A stretch of DNA of 64,000 nucleotides from Chloroflexota bacterium (GTDB taxonomy: Bacteria > Chloroflexota > Anaerolineae > JAAEKA01). Below are positions 1 to 8,175 of this stretch, piece by piece. Both the position numbers and the translations under genes were made by a program. The notes below the pieces were generated by a model that saw only the letters and a program-made list of their open reading frames with translations, was not told where the DNA came from and ran no database searches. The stretch spans positions 52,751 to 116,750 of the forward strand of contig JAYELL010000002.1 of assembly GCA_034717495.1 (NCBI GenBank), in the 5' to 3' direction. How positions within the stretch are numbered: the first letter of the stretch is position 1; each line of letters opens with the position of its first letter.

Positions 1-1081
1 GTGGTTCCACAGTGACAGCATGACGCTGGAAAAGAACCCCACCTGGTACGGCTGGAGCGACGGCACCGCGCCCGGCAACATCGACAAAGTCGAATTGTTC
101 ATGATCCAGGAGGCCTCCACCGCCTTCGCGATGTACGAGGCGGGCGAGATGGATACCGTTCCCGTGCCACTGCCTGACATGGATCGTGTCAAAACCGATC
201 CTGTCCTGAGCGAAGAACTCTACATTGCGCCTGGAGTTTGCACCTACTACTACGGCTTCGTCAACACCAAACCCCCGATGGACGACGTGCTGGTGCGCAA
301 GGCCCTCTCCGCCGCCATCGATCGCAAGACCCTGGTGGAGTTCGTGACCAAGGGTGGCCAGATTCCTGCCAACACCTTCGCTCTCTCCAACATCTTCGGC
401 AACGCGGCCGAGGATCCCGACATTGCCCCGTGGGCGCTGTCGGAGGAGCAGGGTGGCTGGGGCTACGACAAGGGCCTTGAACAGGCCAAGGCGTGGCTGG
501 CTGAAGCGGGCTACCCCGACGGTGAAGGTTTCCCGACCATCTCCATCATGCACAACACCTCCGAGGGGCATGCTGCCATCGCCCAGGCCATTCAGGCCAT
601 GTGGAAGGATGGCCTGGGAATCGACGTATCGGTCGAGAACCAGGAGTGGCGGGTGTTCCTGGATACCATCAAGAAGGAGTCGCCCATCGAGGAGGTGCCC
701 CACGTCTTCCGCATGGGCTGGTGCGCCGACTACCCCGATCAGAACAACTGGGTCCACGAGGTATTCAACACCGAGGCTGGCTCCAATCGCCTGCGCTGGG
801 ACGAGAGCGCCAATGCGCCACTTGCCCCCAATGGCATGAGTTTCAACGAGCTGACTGTAGCTGCCCAGCGCAGCACCGATCCGGAAGAACGCAAGGCACT
901 GTATAAGGAAGCTGAAATGATCCTCAGCGAAACTGCTGCTGCCTACACACCCATCTACTATTATACCACCGTTCAGGTAACCAAACCATACCTGGACCGA
1001 ACCTACTACAACCTGGGCGGCAACCGCTTCGAGACCTTCGTGATGGACTGGGAAGGCAAGAAGGACGCAACTGGCATGTAA
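1..1081 (+). CDS. ABC transporter substrate-binding protein, family 5 (partial, 5' end outside window)
   Basis: The reading frame is open to the window edge (first full codon at base 2), so this is the C-terminal ~360 residues of a longer protein. It resembles the C-terminal lobe of the OppA/DppA-type (SBP_bac_5) extracellular binding proteins: a VRKALSAAIDR helix early in the fragment, then KAWLAEAGYPDGEGFP, and a late YTPIYYY segment. Such proteins capture oligopeptides or other solutes outside the membrane for an ABC importer. The start, signal peptide and N-lobe are not visible, and no permease or ATPase follows, so these would lie upstream. It is terminated by the hairpin at 1232. The substrate cannot be told from sequence. 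Confidence 0.9.
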   Translation, partial: WFHSDSMTLEKNPTWYGWSDGTAPGNIDKVELFMIQEASTAFAMYEAGEMDTVPVPLPDMDRVKTDPVLSEELYIAPGVCTYYYGFVNTKPPMDDVLVRKALSAAIDRKTLVEFVTKGGQIPANTFALSNIFGNAAEDPDIAPWALSEEQGGWGYDKGLEQAKAWLAEAGYPDGEGFPTISIMHNTSEGHAAIAQAIQAMWKDGLGIDVSVENQEWRVFLDTIKKESPIEEVPHVFRMGWCADYPDQNNWVHEVFNTEAGSNRLRWDESANAPLAPNGMSFNELTVAAQRSTDPEERKALYKEAEMILSETAAAYTPIYYYTTVQVTKPYLDRTYYNLGGNRFETFVMDWEGKKDATGM

Positions 1082-1231
1082 ACCACGGGTGTAGTCGCGT
1101 TCACTAATTGCTCTGTTAGCCAGGAGAGTGAACTTGTCATTGTGAGGCCCGGGACCAGGCACCTGGAACACCATGGGTCTCGCCTGGGCCAAAGCAATCT
1201 CTCGCGAAGTCTATGTCAACTGAGCAGTCGG

Positions 1232-1276
1232 CCGGTCCGCGGATATCGAGATCCGCGGACCGGTTTCTTTCTGTTT
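1232..1276 (+). terminator. Rho-independent terminator after the binding-protein gene
   Basis: Perfect 13-bp stem: 1232-1244 (CCGGTCCGCGGAT) pairs with 1251-1263, loop of 6 bases, followed by the T-rich run TTTCTTTCTGTTT. It sits 150 bases beyond the stop codon of the substrate-binding protein. Confidence 0.9.
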
Positions 1277-1424
1277 GACATCCGCTCGCGCGTCGGTATA
1301 CTCATCCTCAACAGGCGGGCGACGGACGACGGGCCGCAGTCGTTGGTCTGCGGTCCGCCGTCCCCTGTCCGCAGGCAAACGACCACCTGTCAAACGGCGT
1401 CCACTACCTACCCTGGAACGAGAC
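1277..1424. repeat. Intergenic segment with iterated GGTCTGCGG/CCGTCC motifs
   Basis: Between the terminator and the peptidase gene, bases ~1318-1380 are built from variations of GGTCTGCGGTCCGCCGTCC. Very similar wording recurs at ~57000-57107 in another intergenic gap. I see no gene. This looks like a dispersed short intergenic repeat family of unknown function. Confidence 0.4.
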
Positions 1425-2603
1425 ATGCCTTCCCATGCCATGATGACCTGGCTCGATAGCCAGCTTCCCCGCTTCCTGGATGATCTTAGAACATTTACGG
1501 CGATCGACTCCGGCACCTACAATCCGGATGGCGTCAACACCATTGGCTCGTTGATGGCCCGCAGGCTCACAGCGCTCGGCTGCACCATCAACCGGTACCC
1601 ATGCCGGGATCAACGTTTGGGGGATAGTGTCATCGGTACCTTGCGCGGGACTGGCAGGGCACGGATCTTGCTTTCAGGTCACATGGATACGGTCTATCCT
1701 CAAGGAACGGCCGCCAGCCGCCCCCTGGTGATCGAGGAGGGTCAGGCAATTGGACCGGGTACTTGCGACATGAAAGGGGGATTGCTGGCGGGCCTATATG
1801 CCCTGGAAGCACTGCAACTCGAAGGCTTCAGCAACTTCGCCGAGATCATATTCTTCTGCAACAGCGATGAAGAAATCAATTCCCCCTGCTCGGAACCAGG
1901 CTATCTGCCTCTGGTGCGAATGGCGGATGCAGCGCTGGTCCTGGAGGCGGGCTGGCCTATGGCGCCTCTGCCGTACGGTGCGCTTACAGTGGCGCGTAAG
2001 GCAGGAGGACGATTCCGGTTGCAAATCACGGGAATCGAGGCCCACGCGGGTTCCGAATTTGAGCGGGGAGCCAGTGCAACTCTGGCACTGGCAAGGAAAA
2101 TCGATGACCTGGCCCGTTTGACGGGCCGGTGGCCCGGAGTCACGGTCAATGTGGGCGTGATTCACGGCGGCGTAACCCACAACACGGTGGCCGGTAACGC
2201 CTATGCAGAAGTCGACGTGCGGGTTGGCAGGGCCGAGGACGTGCCGGAGGTCGAACAGGCCATTCGCGCCATTGCAGAGCGCTGCGATGTCGGCGGCACC
2301 CAGGGACAACTGGAGGGGGCTTTCATGATGCCGGCAATGGAACCTGTCGCCAGTGCCTGGCTGGCTGCCCTGGCCCACCGGGAAGCAGCAGCATTGGGCT
2401 TTTCGTTATCGGAATTCGTGTCCGGTGGCACATCAGATGCCAGCTATATGGCAGCAGCCGGAGCGCCTGTATTGGATGGCCTGGGCCCGGTTGGCGCCAA
2501 GGACCACAGCCCTGCGGAATACCTGCTCGTCGACAGCATCGTCCCGCGCACTGCGTTGCTGGCACGACTGATCATGGCGATCGCGCGGGAAACGCAGCAT
2601 TGA
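1425..2603 (+). CDS. M20 family zinc metallopeptidase (carboxypeptidase G2-like)
   Basis: Predicted 392-residue cytosolic amidohydrolase/peptidase of family M20. Visible metal-site motifs from the chosen start: SGHMDTVYP (His86, Asp88), GPGTCDMKGG (bridging Asp115), NSDEEIN (catalytic Glu149 and metal Glu150), a dimerisation-domain GIEAHAG, and a late HSPAEY that would supply the last metal ligand. The late GGTSDASYMAAAGAPVLDG stretch is typical of CPG2-like members. The frame is open further upstream to about 1275, but that part is terminator and repeat, so I chose ATG 1425, where the M20 homology begins. The preceding Shine-Dalgarno is weak. It may use peptides brought in by the adjacent transporter, but a terminator separates them, so this is only an inference. 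Confidence 0.85.
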   Translation: MPSHAMMTWLDSQLPRFLDDLRTFTAIDSGTYNPDGVNTIGSLMARRLTALGCTINRYPCRDQRLGDSVIGTLRGTGRARILLSGHMDTVYPQGTAASRPLVIEEGQAIGPGTCDMKGGLLAGLYALEALQLEGFSNFAEIIFFCNSDEEINSPCSEPGYLPLVRMADAALVLEAGWPMAPLPYGALTVARKAGGRFRLQITGIEAHAGSEFERGASATLALARKIDDLARLTGRWPGVTVNVGVIHGGVTHNTVAGNAYAEVDVRVGRAEDVPEVEQAIRAIAERCDVGGTQGQLEGAFMMPAMEPVASAWLAALAHREAAALGFSLSEFVSGGTSDASYMAAAGAPVLDGLGPVGAKDHSPAEYLLVDSIVPRTALLARLIMAIARETQH

Positions 2604-2689
2604 TGCCCTCATTTTTTCCAATCTGCGCAACATGATGCGATTTCCCGAAGGTGTCACGGTGTTCGTGGAGGACATCACCAGCGACCGTT

Positions 2690-2703
2690 GGTGTAGCTAC
2701 ACC
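2690..2703. repeat. 14-bp perfect palindrome at the intI stop codon
   Basis: GGTGTAGCTACACC is perfectly self-complementary and contains the integrase stop codon (minus strand TAG at 2697-2699). Function unknown. Confidence 0.6.
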
Positions 2704-3713
2704 CGTTGGGACACCTTGGTCCTGCACGCTGAGTGAGACCCTGGGGCCCAGGTATCCAGCGGACTCCTTACAGCCAGGCCGCCCCGGTTGAGCACATGGG
2801 TGTAGATCATGGTGGTTTTCACATCCTTGTGGCCGAGGAGTTCCTGTACAGTGCGAATGTCGTAGCCCTCTTCGAGAAGATGAGTGGCAAAGCTGTGACG
2901 GAAAGTGTGGCAGGAAATGCGTTTCGTTATGCCGGTCTGGCTGGCAGCGCGCTTAACGGCTTTCTGCAAAGTGCTCGGGCTCTGGTGCCAGCGCCGAGTC
3001 ACCCCACTGCGGGGATCCATGGACAGCTTTGCAGAGGGAAACACATACTGCCAAATCCATTCCCGGCTGGCGTTACGATGCTTGCGCTCAAAGGCGTAAG
3101 GCATATGGACAGATCCGTAGCCTTGTGCGAGATCACAGTCGTGGAGGCGTTTGACACGCGGCAGGTGTTCTCGCAGTGGCACGACGAGGCTGTCGGGCAG
3201 CATGGTGATGCGATCCTTCGCGCCTTTGCCGTCCCGCACGATGATCTGGTGCCGGGCAAAGTCCAGGTCCTTGGTGCGGAGCCGCAGGGTTTCCATGAGG
3301 CGTAAGCCGCTTCCGTAGAGTAGCTGGGCCTGGATCTGCTGAATACCGGACATGTAGCCGATCACGAGGTGCACCTCTTCCCGCGTGAGCACGGTTGGTA
3401 AACGTCTGGGCTTGCGAGCGCGTACTGCCTGGATCGGGAAACCGGGATCGATATCCAGGACCTCTCGATAGAGAAACAGTAATGCACTGTAGGCCTGGTT
3501 CTGGGTTGAGGCTTTCACGTTGCGCTCCACGGCCAGGTGGGTGAGAAAGGCCTCGATCTCCGGCCTTCCCATGTCGCGGGGATGGCGCTTGTTGTGGAAG
3601 AGGATGAAGCGCTTGATCCATTGGACGTAGGTCTTCTCCGTGCTGTAGGCATAGTGTTTGAGCCGGATGAGATCCCTGACCTGATCCAGGAGTCGTCGAG
3701 GCTGGCCTGACAT
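2697..3713 (-). CDS. intI: Integron integrase (IntI-type tyrosine recombinase)
   Basis: 338-residue tyrosine recombinase that would insert and excise gene cassettes at attI/attC. Catalytic residues are all visible: Arg138 (GSGLRLME), Lys in GKGAKDR (~163-166), His269 and Arg272 ([11 protein letters not shown]), His295 (LLGHKDV) and Tyr304 (TTMIYTHV). The decisive mark is the integron-specific insert at ~190-226 ([32 protein letters not shown]), followed by DPRSGVTRR as in IntI1. This separates it from XerC/XerD. It ends VRSPLD plus an 18-residue tail. ATG 3713 is preceded by an AAGGGGGAA ribosome-binding site. It is divergent from the cassette genes to its right, the canonical integron layout. 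Its stop codon lies in a 14-bp palindrome (2690-2703). Confidence 0.95.
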   Translation of the reverse strand: MSGQPRRLLDQVRDLIRLKHYAYSTEKTYVQWIKRFILFHNKRHPRDMGRPEIEAFLTHLAVERNVKASTQNQAYSALLFLYREVLDIDPGFPIQAVRARKPRRLPTVLTREEVHLVIGYMSGIQQIQAQLLYGSGLRLMETLRLRTKDLDFARHQIIVRDGKGAKDRITMLPDSLVVPLREHLPRVKRLHDCDLAQGYGSVHMPYAFERKHRNASREWIWQYVFPSAKLSMDPRSGVTRRWHQSPSTLQKAVKRAASQTGITKRISCHTFRHSFATHLLEEGYDIRTVQELLGHKDVKTTMIYTHVLNRGGLAVRSPLDTWAPGSHSACRTKVSQRV

Positions 3714-4029
3714 AAAGTTCCCCCTTATTTGAGATGGTTTGGCGCCCGAGGTTGGTTGTGCTAGAATCGAGAAAGCGCCAAAAGTATACTCGGATTACCG
3801 GAGTTGGGCAAGCCTGCTTGTACAGGAGTAGCAGTGTCAGAACGGGGTGGTCTGCATAATACCGGGAGTGGGATGGATATGCGGACGTTCTTCCAAATAT
3901 GCGCCTGGATCCGGGTATTACATAGAAGATTTTCTGCATATGGTGGAGACTCGGGTATTATCTGCCATCTAATCCACAGAATCACACCGATAGCTGCCTA
4001 AGCGCAAATAAAAAAGTGAGGATAAAGTG
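3714..4029. promoter_or_regulatory. intI/cassette divergent region with candidate attI core
   Basis: A 316-base gap between the divergent integrase and the first cassette gene. GTTGGGC at 3803-3809 matches the GTTRRRY core consensus exactly, about 90 bases from the intI start, where an attI site is expected. Three copies of a GGTATTA motif lie beyond it: reverse at 3857-3863, direct at 3914-3920 and 3954-3960. The first two form an imperfect inverted repeat and could bind a regulator. No clear sigma70 promoter was seen. The attI assignment rests on position plus one 7-base match. Confidence 0.4.
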
Positions 4030-4653
4030 ATGTCTGTTTTATCAAAATTAGCATCCATGCAAGACCGAAGAGATGAAGAGCCGAACAAGGAATTGGCCAG
4101 AGAACTTGTTCGGACGAAAAATACTGAAGGCATCCAAGAAATCGCAGAAAATCTCTGGAGCAAGGACAAGAAAATTCAAAGTGACTGCGATGGAGTCATG
4201 GAAGAAATCGGCCGTAACGATCCTGAATTGATAGAAGAATACGTATTCGATTTTTTGAAATTACTATCAGACAAACGAAATCGTCGAGTATGGCAGTCAA
4301 TGATCTGCTTATCCTTGATAGCAGAACAAAAAGCACAAGAAATATTTGAGAATAGGGAATACATCATTGAAGCGGTGGAAAAAGGTTCAGTCATAACACA
4401 AGATAATGGCATAAGAACATTGGCGAAAGTTGCTTCGGTAGAAGACGAATACAATCAGGCGATATTTCCATATTTGATAGAAAAACTAAAAACTTGTCGC
4501 TCCAAGAGTGTGGCGCAATATGCGGAGAGTATTTTTTGTGCGGTAAAATTGGAAAATCAGGAAGAATACATCGGCGTATTGAACAAACGATTAGGAGTAT
4601 TATCGTCTTCGCAGCAGAGAAGGGTAAAGAAAATCTTGCGGCAATTGGAATGA
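4030..4653 (+). CDS. HEAT-like helical repeat protein (integron cassette gene 1)
   Basis: 207-residue, charged, all-helical protein with no signal peptide or membrane segment. Successive ~35-residue helix pairs (for example around IQEIAENLW, DPELIEEYVFDFLKLL, MICLSLIAEQKAQEIF, GIRTLAKVASVEDEY, IFPYLIEKLKTC, YAESIFCAVKLEN) have the look of HEAT/ARM-type repeats, which serve as protein- or nucleic-acid-binding scaffolds. I know no specific function. ATG 4030 has a GAGGA site 7 bases upstream; a GTG three bases earlier (4027) is less well spaced. Base composition is clearly AT-richer than the surrounding chromosome, as expected of a captured cassette. It is followed by the attC-like site at 4756-4880. 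Confidence 0.8.
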   Translation: MSVLSKLASMQDRRDEEPNKELARELVRTKNTEGIQEIAENLWSKDKKIQSDCDGVMEEIGRNDPELIEEYVFDFLKLLSDKRNRRVWQSMICLSLIAEQKAQEIFENREYIIEAVEKGSVITQDNGIRTLAKVASVEDEYNQAIFPYLIEKLKTCRSKSVAQYAESIFCAVKLENQEEYIGVLNKRLGVLSSSQQRRVKKILRQLE

Positions 4654-4755
4654 CGTTGAGATTTGCAAGGTTTGACGGTAATGTACCTTAATCGAGCAAA
4701 GTCGGAAAATGCAATAGGCAGGCAGGTCAGAAAATCAGGATAACGACCGGGCGGC

Positions 4756-4880
4756 AGCTAACCCAAATTGCAGGCGACTCGGCTTCGCCTCAAGGTAAGC
4801 AGCGCGATTTTTAGGTATTTGGTTATGAGCAAAGTCGCGTCAGGGTCAAAAACGCCGAGCGCCTGAATAACACGTTATGC
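4756..4880 (+). other. attC-like recombination site 1
   Basis: R'' AGCTAAC (4756-4762), L'' GGCGACTCGGC (4773-4783), L' GCCGAGCGCC (4854-4863), R' GTTATGC (4874-4880). L'' and L' are complementary over 10 bases with one extrahelical A (4777) in L'', and both R-L spacers are 10 bases. This is the architecture of a folded attC. The total of 125 bases is within the size range of long attC sites such as VCRs. R'' deviates from RYYYAAC at one position; an alternative R'' GGATAAC lies at 4738-4744. Confidence 0.75.
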
Positions 4881-4940
4881 GCCATAAAACTTTATTGGGC
4901 TGGAGAATCCTTTTACGATTGTCTATCATGTAAGTCAGAG

Positions 4941-5267
4941 ATGGTGACTATGAGGGAAGCTTCATTCTGGAACGATTTCATTTCAAAGAGTATGACGCTC
5001 TATGCAAATTTAATCTTCGTTGTGCTATGGGTCGGGTTAGTCGTCGCGCTGATCATGAATCATGAGTGGCTCGACGAGATCTGGATCTGGACTCAGGCTT
5101 TGCCTACGGTGCCAAAGATTATCGTCTGGGTGCTGTTTCTACCGATCATGGTAGCGCTATGGATTTGGGAGTCTTCTTGGCCGGCAGTTGGTCGTCTTTT
5201 GGGATTTGCCGGTATCGTCGCCTGGACTTTCCTTGCTGTGAACAGCATATTTAAACACTTTCGGTAG
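4941..5267 (+). CDS. Small three-TM membrane protein (integron cassette gene 2)
   Basis: 108-residue hydrophobic protein with three predicted membrane helices: LIFVVLWVGLVVALIM (about 23-39), PKIIVWVLFLPIMVALWIW (about 58-76) and LLGFAGIVAWTFLAV (about 86-100). The loops carry several Trp and acidic residues, and there is no recognisable domain. It begins 60 bases after the R' box of the first attC-like site and ends 113 bases before the R'' box of the second, so it fills its own cassette. ATG 4941 has only a poor ribosome-binding site; ATG 4950 is an alternative. Product of unknown function. Confidence 0.75.
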   Translation: MVTMREASFWNDFISKSMTLYANLIFVVLWVGLVVALIMNHEWLDEIWIWTQALPTVPKIIVWVLFLPIMVALWIWESSWPAVGRLLGFAGIVAWTFLAVNSIFKHFR

Positions 5268-5379
5268 ATATGCTCTGACGTAATATGCTCCAAGCCGATT
5301 TCACCCCAATTAGTCCTTTTGTCAAAGCGTGATCTATAGGCTAGAAATAAGATATCCCATTCACACGCCCAGAAATGGC

Positions 5380-5468
5380 GGCTAACGTCTCGCTGGAGCG
5401 GATCACGCACGAGGAGCGTAAAATCGGTAGGGTAGTCTTGGGGGCCGCTCAGCTCAAAACCGTTAGCC
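5380..5468 (+). other. attC-like recombination site 2
   Basis: R'' GGCTAAC (5380-5386) and R' GTTAGCC (5462-5468) are perfect reverse complements, extended to 9 bases with the flanking C and G. L'' GCTGGAGCGG (5392-5401) pairs with L' CCGCTCAGC (5445-5453) with one extrahelical G in L''. That bulge on the R''-proximal arm is the structural hallmark of attC sites and orients the cassette. The central loop is 43 bases. This is the clearest attC in the window. Confidence 0.88.
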
Positions 5469-5508
5469 GTCCTATTTGTATCAATTCATAGTTGTTAGGA
5501 GGTTTTCT

Positions 5509-5828
5509 ATGCCCAAGTACCTTTTCTATGGTTCGTATACGCCAGAAGGTTATAAAGGGCTTATGGAAGAGGGTGGCTCAAAAAGAATTGAGGCAGCAAA
5601 ACAGGCCTTGGGAAGTGTTGGTGGATCACTTGAGGTCTTTTTTTTTCCTTCGGTGAAAACGACTTCTATATCATTGTAGATTTGCCTGACAATGTAACCA
5701 CAACAGCCGTAACTCTCGCTGGCAACATCACTGGAACTTTTAGCATTAATGGTGTTGCTCTTCTTACTCCTGAAGAGCTTGATGATGCGATTAAGATGAG
5801 TGTTGACTTTCGTCCACCCGGCGAATAG
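5509..5828 (+). pseudogene. GYD-domain protein, frameshifted in a T9 run (integron cassette gene 3)
   Basis: Starts at ATG 5509 with an AGGAGG site (5497-5502) and reads MPKYLFYGSYTPEGYKGL, characteristic of the small GYD family (about 100 residues, function unknown). At nine consecutive T (5638-5646) the frame is lost. Adding one base restores FGENDFYIIVDLPDNV, then LLTPEELDDAIKMS and FRPPGE, ending at TAG 5826-5828, so the whole ~106-residue family length is present in two frames. Unrepaired, translation runs only to 5679. Causes may be a real mutation, a homopolymer sequencing error, or slippage on the T-run. It starts 41 bases after attC-like site 2. No attC was recognised downstream, so it may be the last, truncated cassette. 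Confidence 0.8.
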
Positions 5829-6022
5829 GGCACAAGCTCTGCCCGACTGTTGATTAATATCACATTGGGATGTTTGAAAGGTCGGCTATCCATTCGCTGG
5901 AAGCGACCTGGGATGCGGCGCGATTTGCTATGAAAGTTGTATGATGGAGGTTCTAGAAAAGCCTGAGACGGACCGAACCCAGGCGCCTCACCCTGTGTGC
6001 CGAGATCAGATGAGGAGGTGAA

Positions 6023-7984
6023 ATGAGAGTAAGGTTGGTCTTTATCGTCATCGTGTTTGTTCTATCCTTGGCGAACTGTGCTCAATCTTCTGAAACCTCC
6101 ATTGAAAGGAGAATCCAGAACGTAGAGGATGGTTTGCTCAGTGCATATGGTGATCCGCCCTGGGAAAGGATGGAGATAGCAGAACGTATGGCGTACTATA
6201 ATGTACCTGGTGCGAGTATAACCGTCATCAATGATTATCAGATTGAGTGGGCAAGAGGATACGGGGTGTTGGAAGCAGGAGGGAGTGAACAGGTTACACC
6301 AGAGACACTCTTTCAGGTTGCTTCTGTCGCAAAGCCTGTTGTCGCTGTGGCTGCCCTGTACTATGTTGAGCGGGGACTTGTTGATCTGGATAGTGATGTT
6401 AATAGCAGCTTGGTTTCCTGGCAGGTACCGGAGAACGAATTCACAGCGGAAGAAAAAGTCACACTGCGCCGTCTCTTGAGCCATAACGCAGGGATGACAG
6501 TTGAGGGATTTCGGGGGTATGCTCTTGGTGAGCAGGTGCCCAATCCTCAGCAGATATTGAATGGGGAATGGCCTGCCAACTCACCTTCGATCCGTGTGGA
6601 CATAGTTCCAGGAACACAACATCGCTACTCGGGTGGTGGGTATATGATTGTGCAGCAGCTTCTGGAAGACGTGACGGGTGAGCCTTTTCCGGACATCATA
6701 CAGAACTCTGTACTTGAGCCATGGGGAATGACTGCCAGTACGCTTGAATCGCCACTTCCAGAAAGGTTGAGAGCAATCGCTGCATCCGGTCACCGCGCGG
6801 ATGGGTCACCCATTCCAGGAGGGTGGCATACGTACCCCGAGATGGGGTCAGGAGCAAGCATGTGGTCGACTTCATCTGACTTGGCGCAATTTGGGATAGG
6901 AGTGATGCTATCCTATGCAGGAGAATCTGGAGGGGTTCTTTCACATGCTATGGCAATCCAAATGCTGACACCTCAGATAGACGACCGAGGTCTTGGACCA
7001 GTATTGGGTGACGACGGTGGCGACCTATTCTTTTTTATGCATCCAGGCGCAAATGATGGATATAAGTCTGTCTTGGTTGTCTACCCGCAAAGAGGGCAGG
7101 GTGTTGTTATCTTGACGAACGGAGACAATGGCGACGCTCTCTGGCGTGAGATATTGAACAGCGTCTCCATTGAGTACGGTTGGGTGGGGAAGATAATCGC
7201 TGAGAAAAACGTAGCCTGGGTCTGGCTGCTCCTGACAGTGGGCTCTCTGATTGTTTTGATCTGGGACTCGGTGCGTGGCACGCCAGTACCTTGGGGGGGC
7301 AGGCTGGTGTGGACGTGTATTACCGCCATCTTTGGTCCGTTGGGGCTAATGGCCTACTTGCTGTCGTACCGCCAGCCAATGCGCTCAGCAAAGCCACAAG
7401 CCACGGTGACGAATTGGCAGCGTGCTCTTGCAGCTACATCATACAGCGTGGCTGGATATGCCATAGTGTGGCTCCTTGGGATTGTGTACTTTGCCTATTT
7501 CCTGCCCAACCCCGAACCAATGCACATTCTGGTTGTCACATACATTGCCCCGCTTATCATTGGGCTGCTGGCTTTCCGTCCTCTACTTGTGGTCTCACGG
7601 CTGGGGGAAAGATACTGGGTTGCACTCCGCCGTACGGCCCTAACCGAGCTCATCTCGGTGCATCTAGCGTTTGCGGGCATGTTTCCGGTGATCCTTTTCC
7701 TGGTGGAGCGGTGGTTTCCAGGCCCCCCTGATCTGAGAAATCCGTTGGTCTGGTTCATGATTTCACTGGCTGCCATCGCTGCTGCGCTCGTTGTCTACCC
7801 GTTCAATGCCTGGATGGCACGCCGCCGGCTTGATTGCCTACCCGTCTGGTTGCTTGCCGGTGAGGCGACCGTGGAGGAGGACAACATAGTACTGCCGTCT
7901 TTGCGAAATGCCTGGGCTGCTCTGCTGCTGAGTTTCGCCCTGTTCATTGTTTCCCTCGGGCTGACGGCATCGAACCTGTCGTAG
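6023..7984 (+). CDS. Beta-lactamase-family serine hydrolase lipoprotein with membrane C-terminus
   Basis: 653 residues. An N-terminal signal with a lipobox-like LSLANC predicts lipidation at Cys19. The N-terminal half is a class C beta-lactamase/penicillin-binding-protein-like domain: SVAK (Ser101, Lys104) is the nucleophile motif, YSG at 202-204 stands where YxN is expected, and HPG near 338 resembles the third motif. The C-terminal ~260 residues are hydrophobic with about six to eight membrane helices. Such proteins may act as D-amino acid/ester hydrolases or peptidases; a resistance role is not implied. A perfect AGGAGGTG precedes ATG 6023. Composition is intermediate between the AT-rich cassettes and the GC-rich backbone. 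Confidence 0.85.
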   Translation: MRVRLVFIVIVFVLSLANCAQSSETSIERRIQNVEDGLLSAYGDPPWERMEIAERMAYYNVPGASITVINDYQIEWARGYGVLEAGGSEQVTPETLFQVASVAKPVVAVAALYYVERGLVDLDSDVNSSLVSWQVPENEFTAEEKVTLRRLLSHNAGMTVEGFRGYALGEQVPNPQQILNGEWPANSPSIRVDIVPGTQHRYSGGGYMIVQQLLEDVTGEPFPDIIQNSVLEPWGMTASTLESPLPERLRAIAASGHRADGSPIPGGWHTYPEMGSGASMWSTSSDLAQFGIGVMLSYAGESGGVLSHAMAIQMLTPQIDDRGLGPVLGDDGGDLFFFMHPGANDGYKSVLVVYPQRGQGVVILTNGDNGDALWREILNSVSIEYGWVGKIIAEKNVAWVWLLLTVGSLIVLIWDSVRGTPVPWGGRLVWTCITAIFGPLGLMAYLLSYRQPMRSAKPQATVTNWQRALAATSYSVAGYAIVWLLGIVYFAYFLPNPEPMHILVVTYIAPLIIGLLAFRPLLVVSRLGERYWVALRRTALTELISVHLAFAGMFPVILFLVERWFPGPPDLRNPLVWFMISLAAIAAALVVYPFNAWMARRRLDCLPVWLLAGEATVEEDNIVLPSLRNAWAALLLSFALFIVSLGLTASNLS

Positions 7985-8039
7985 GCATGGAACATTCAAC
8001 ACGGTTTTCGTGGATAAGACACAAAAGCAAAAGGAGAAG

Positions 8040-8175
8040 GAGAAGGAAAGACATTGGAAGTCGTTGGTGAATCCGAACGGTTCCGGCTCACCACTCGCGG
8101 GCGGCTGCGCCGCCAGATCCTCGTGTGCATCCCACGCCCTGCGGGCGGGAAATGTCCCCGCCGTTAGCGCGCCAC
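8040..8175. repeat. GC-rich stem-loop cluster ending in GTTAGCG
   Basis: Between two convergent genes lie a hairpin GGCGGCTGCGCCGCC (~8099-8113), a second one GGCGGG(7)CCCGCC (~8144-8162) and the word GTTAGCG (8163-8169), which resembles an attC R' core. I could not find a complementary R''/L'' arrangement, so this may be a degenerate or unrelated mobile/regulatory element, or a terminator region. Confidence 0.35.

Noticed and set aside
3133..3939. 268-residue open frame antisense/offset to intI
   Set aside because: It is out of frame with the well-supported integrase, low in domain content and rich in Pro/Arg, typical of a shadow frame.
3804..4001. Short open frame between attI candidate and the first cassette gene
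   Set aside because: It needs a TTG start, has no ribosome-binding site and no family resemblance.
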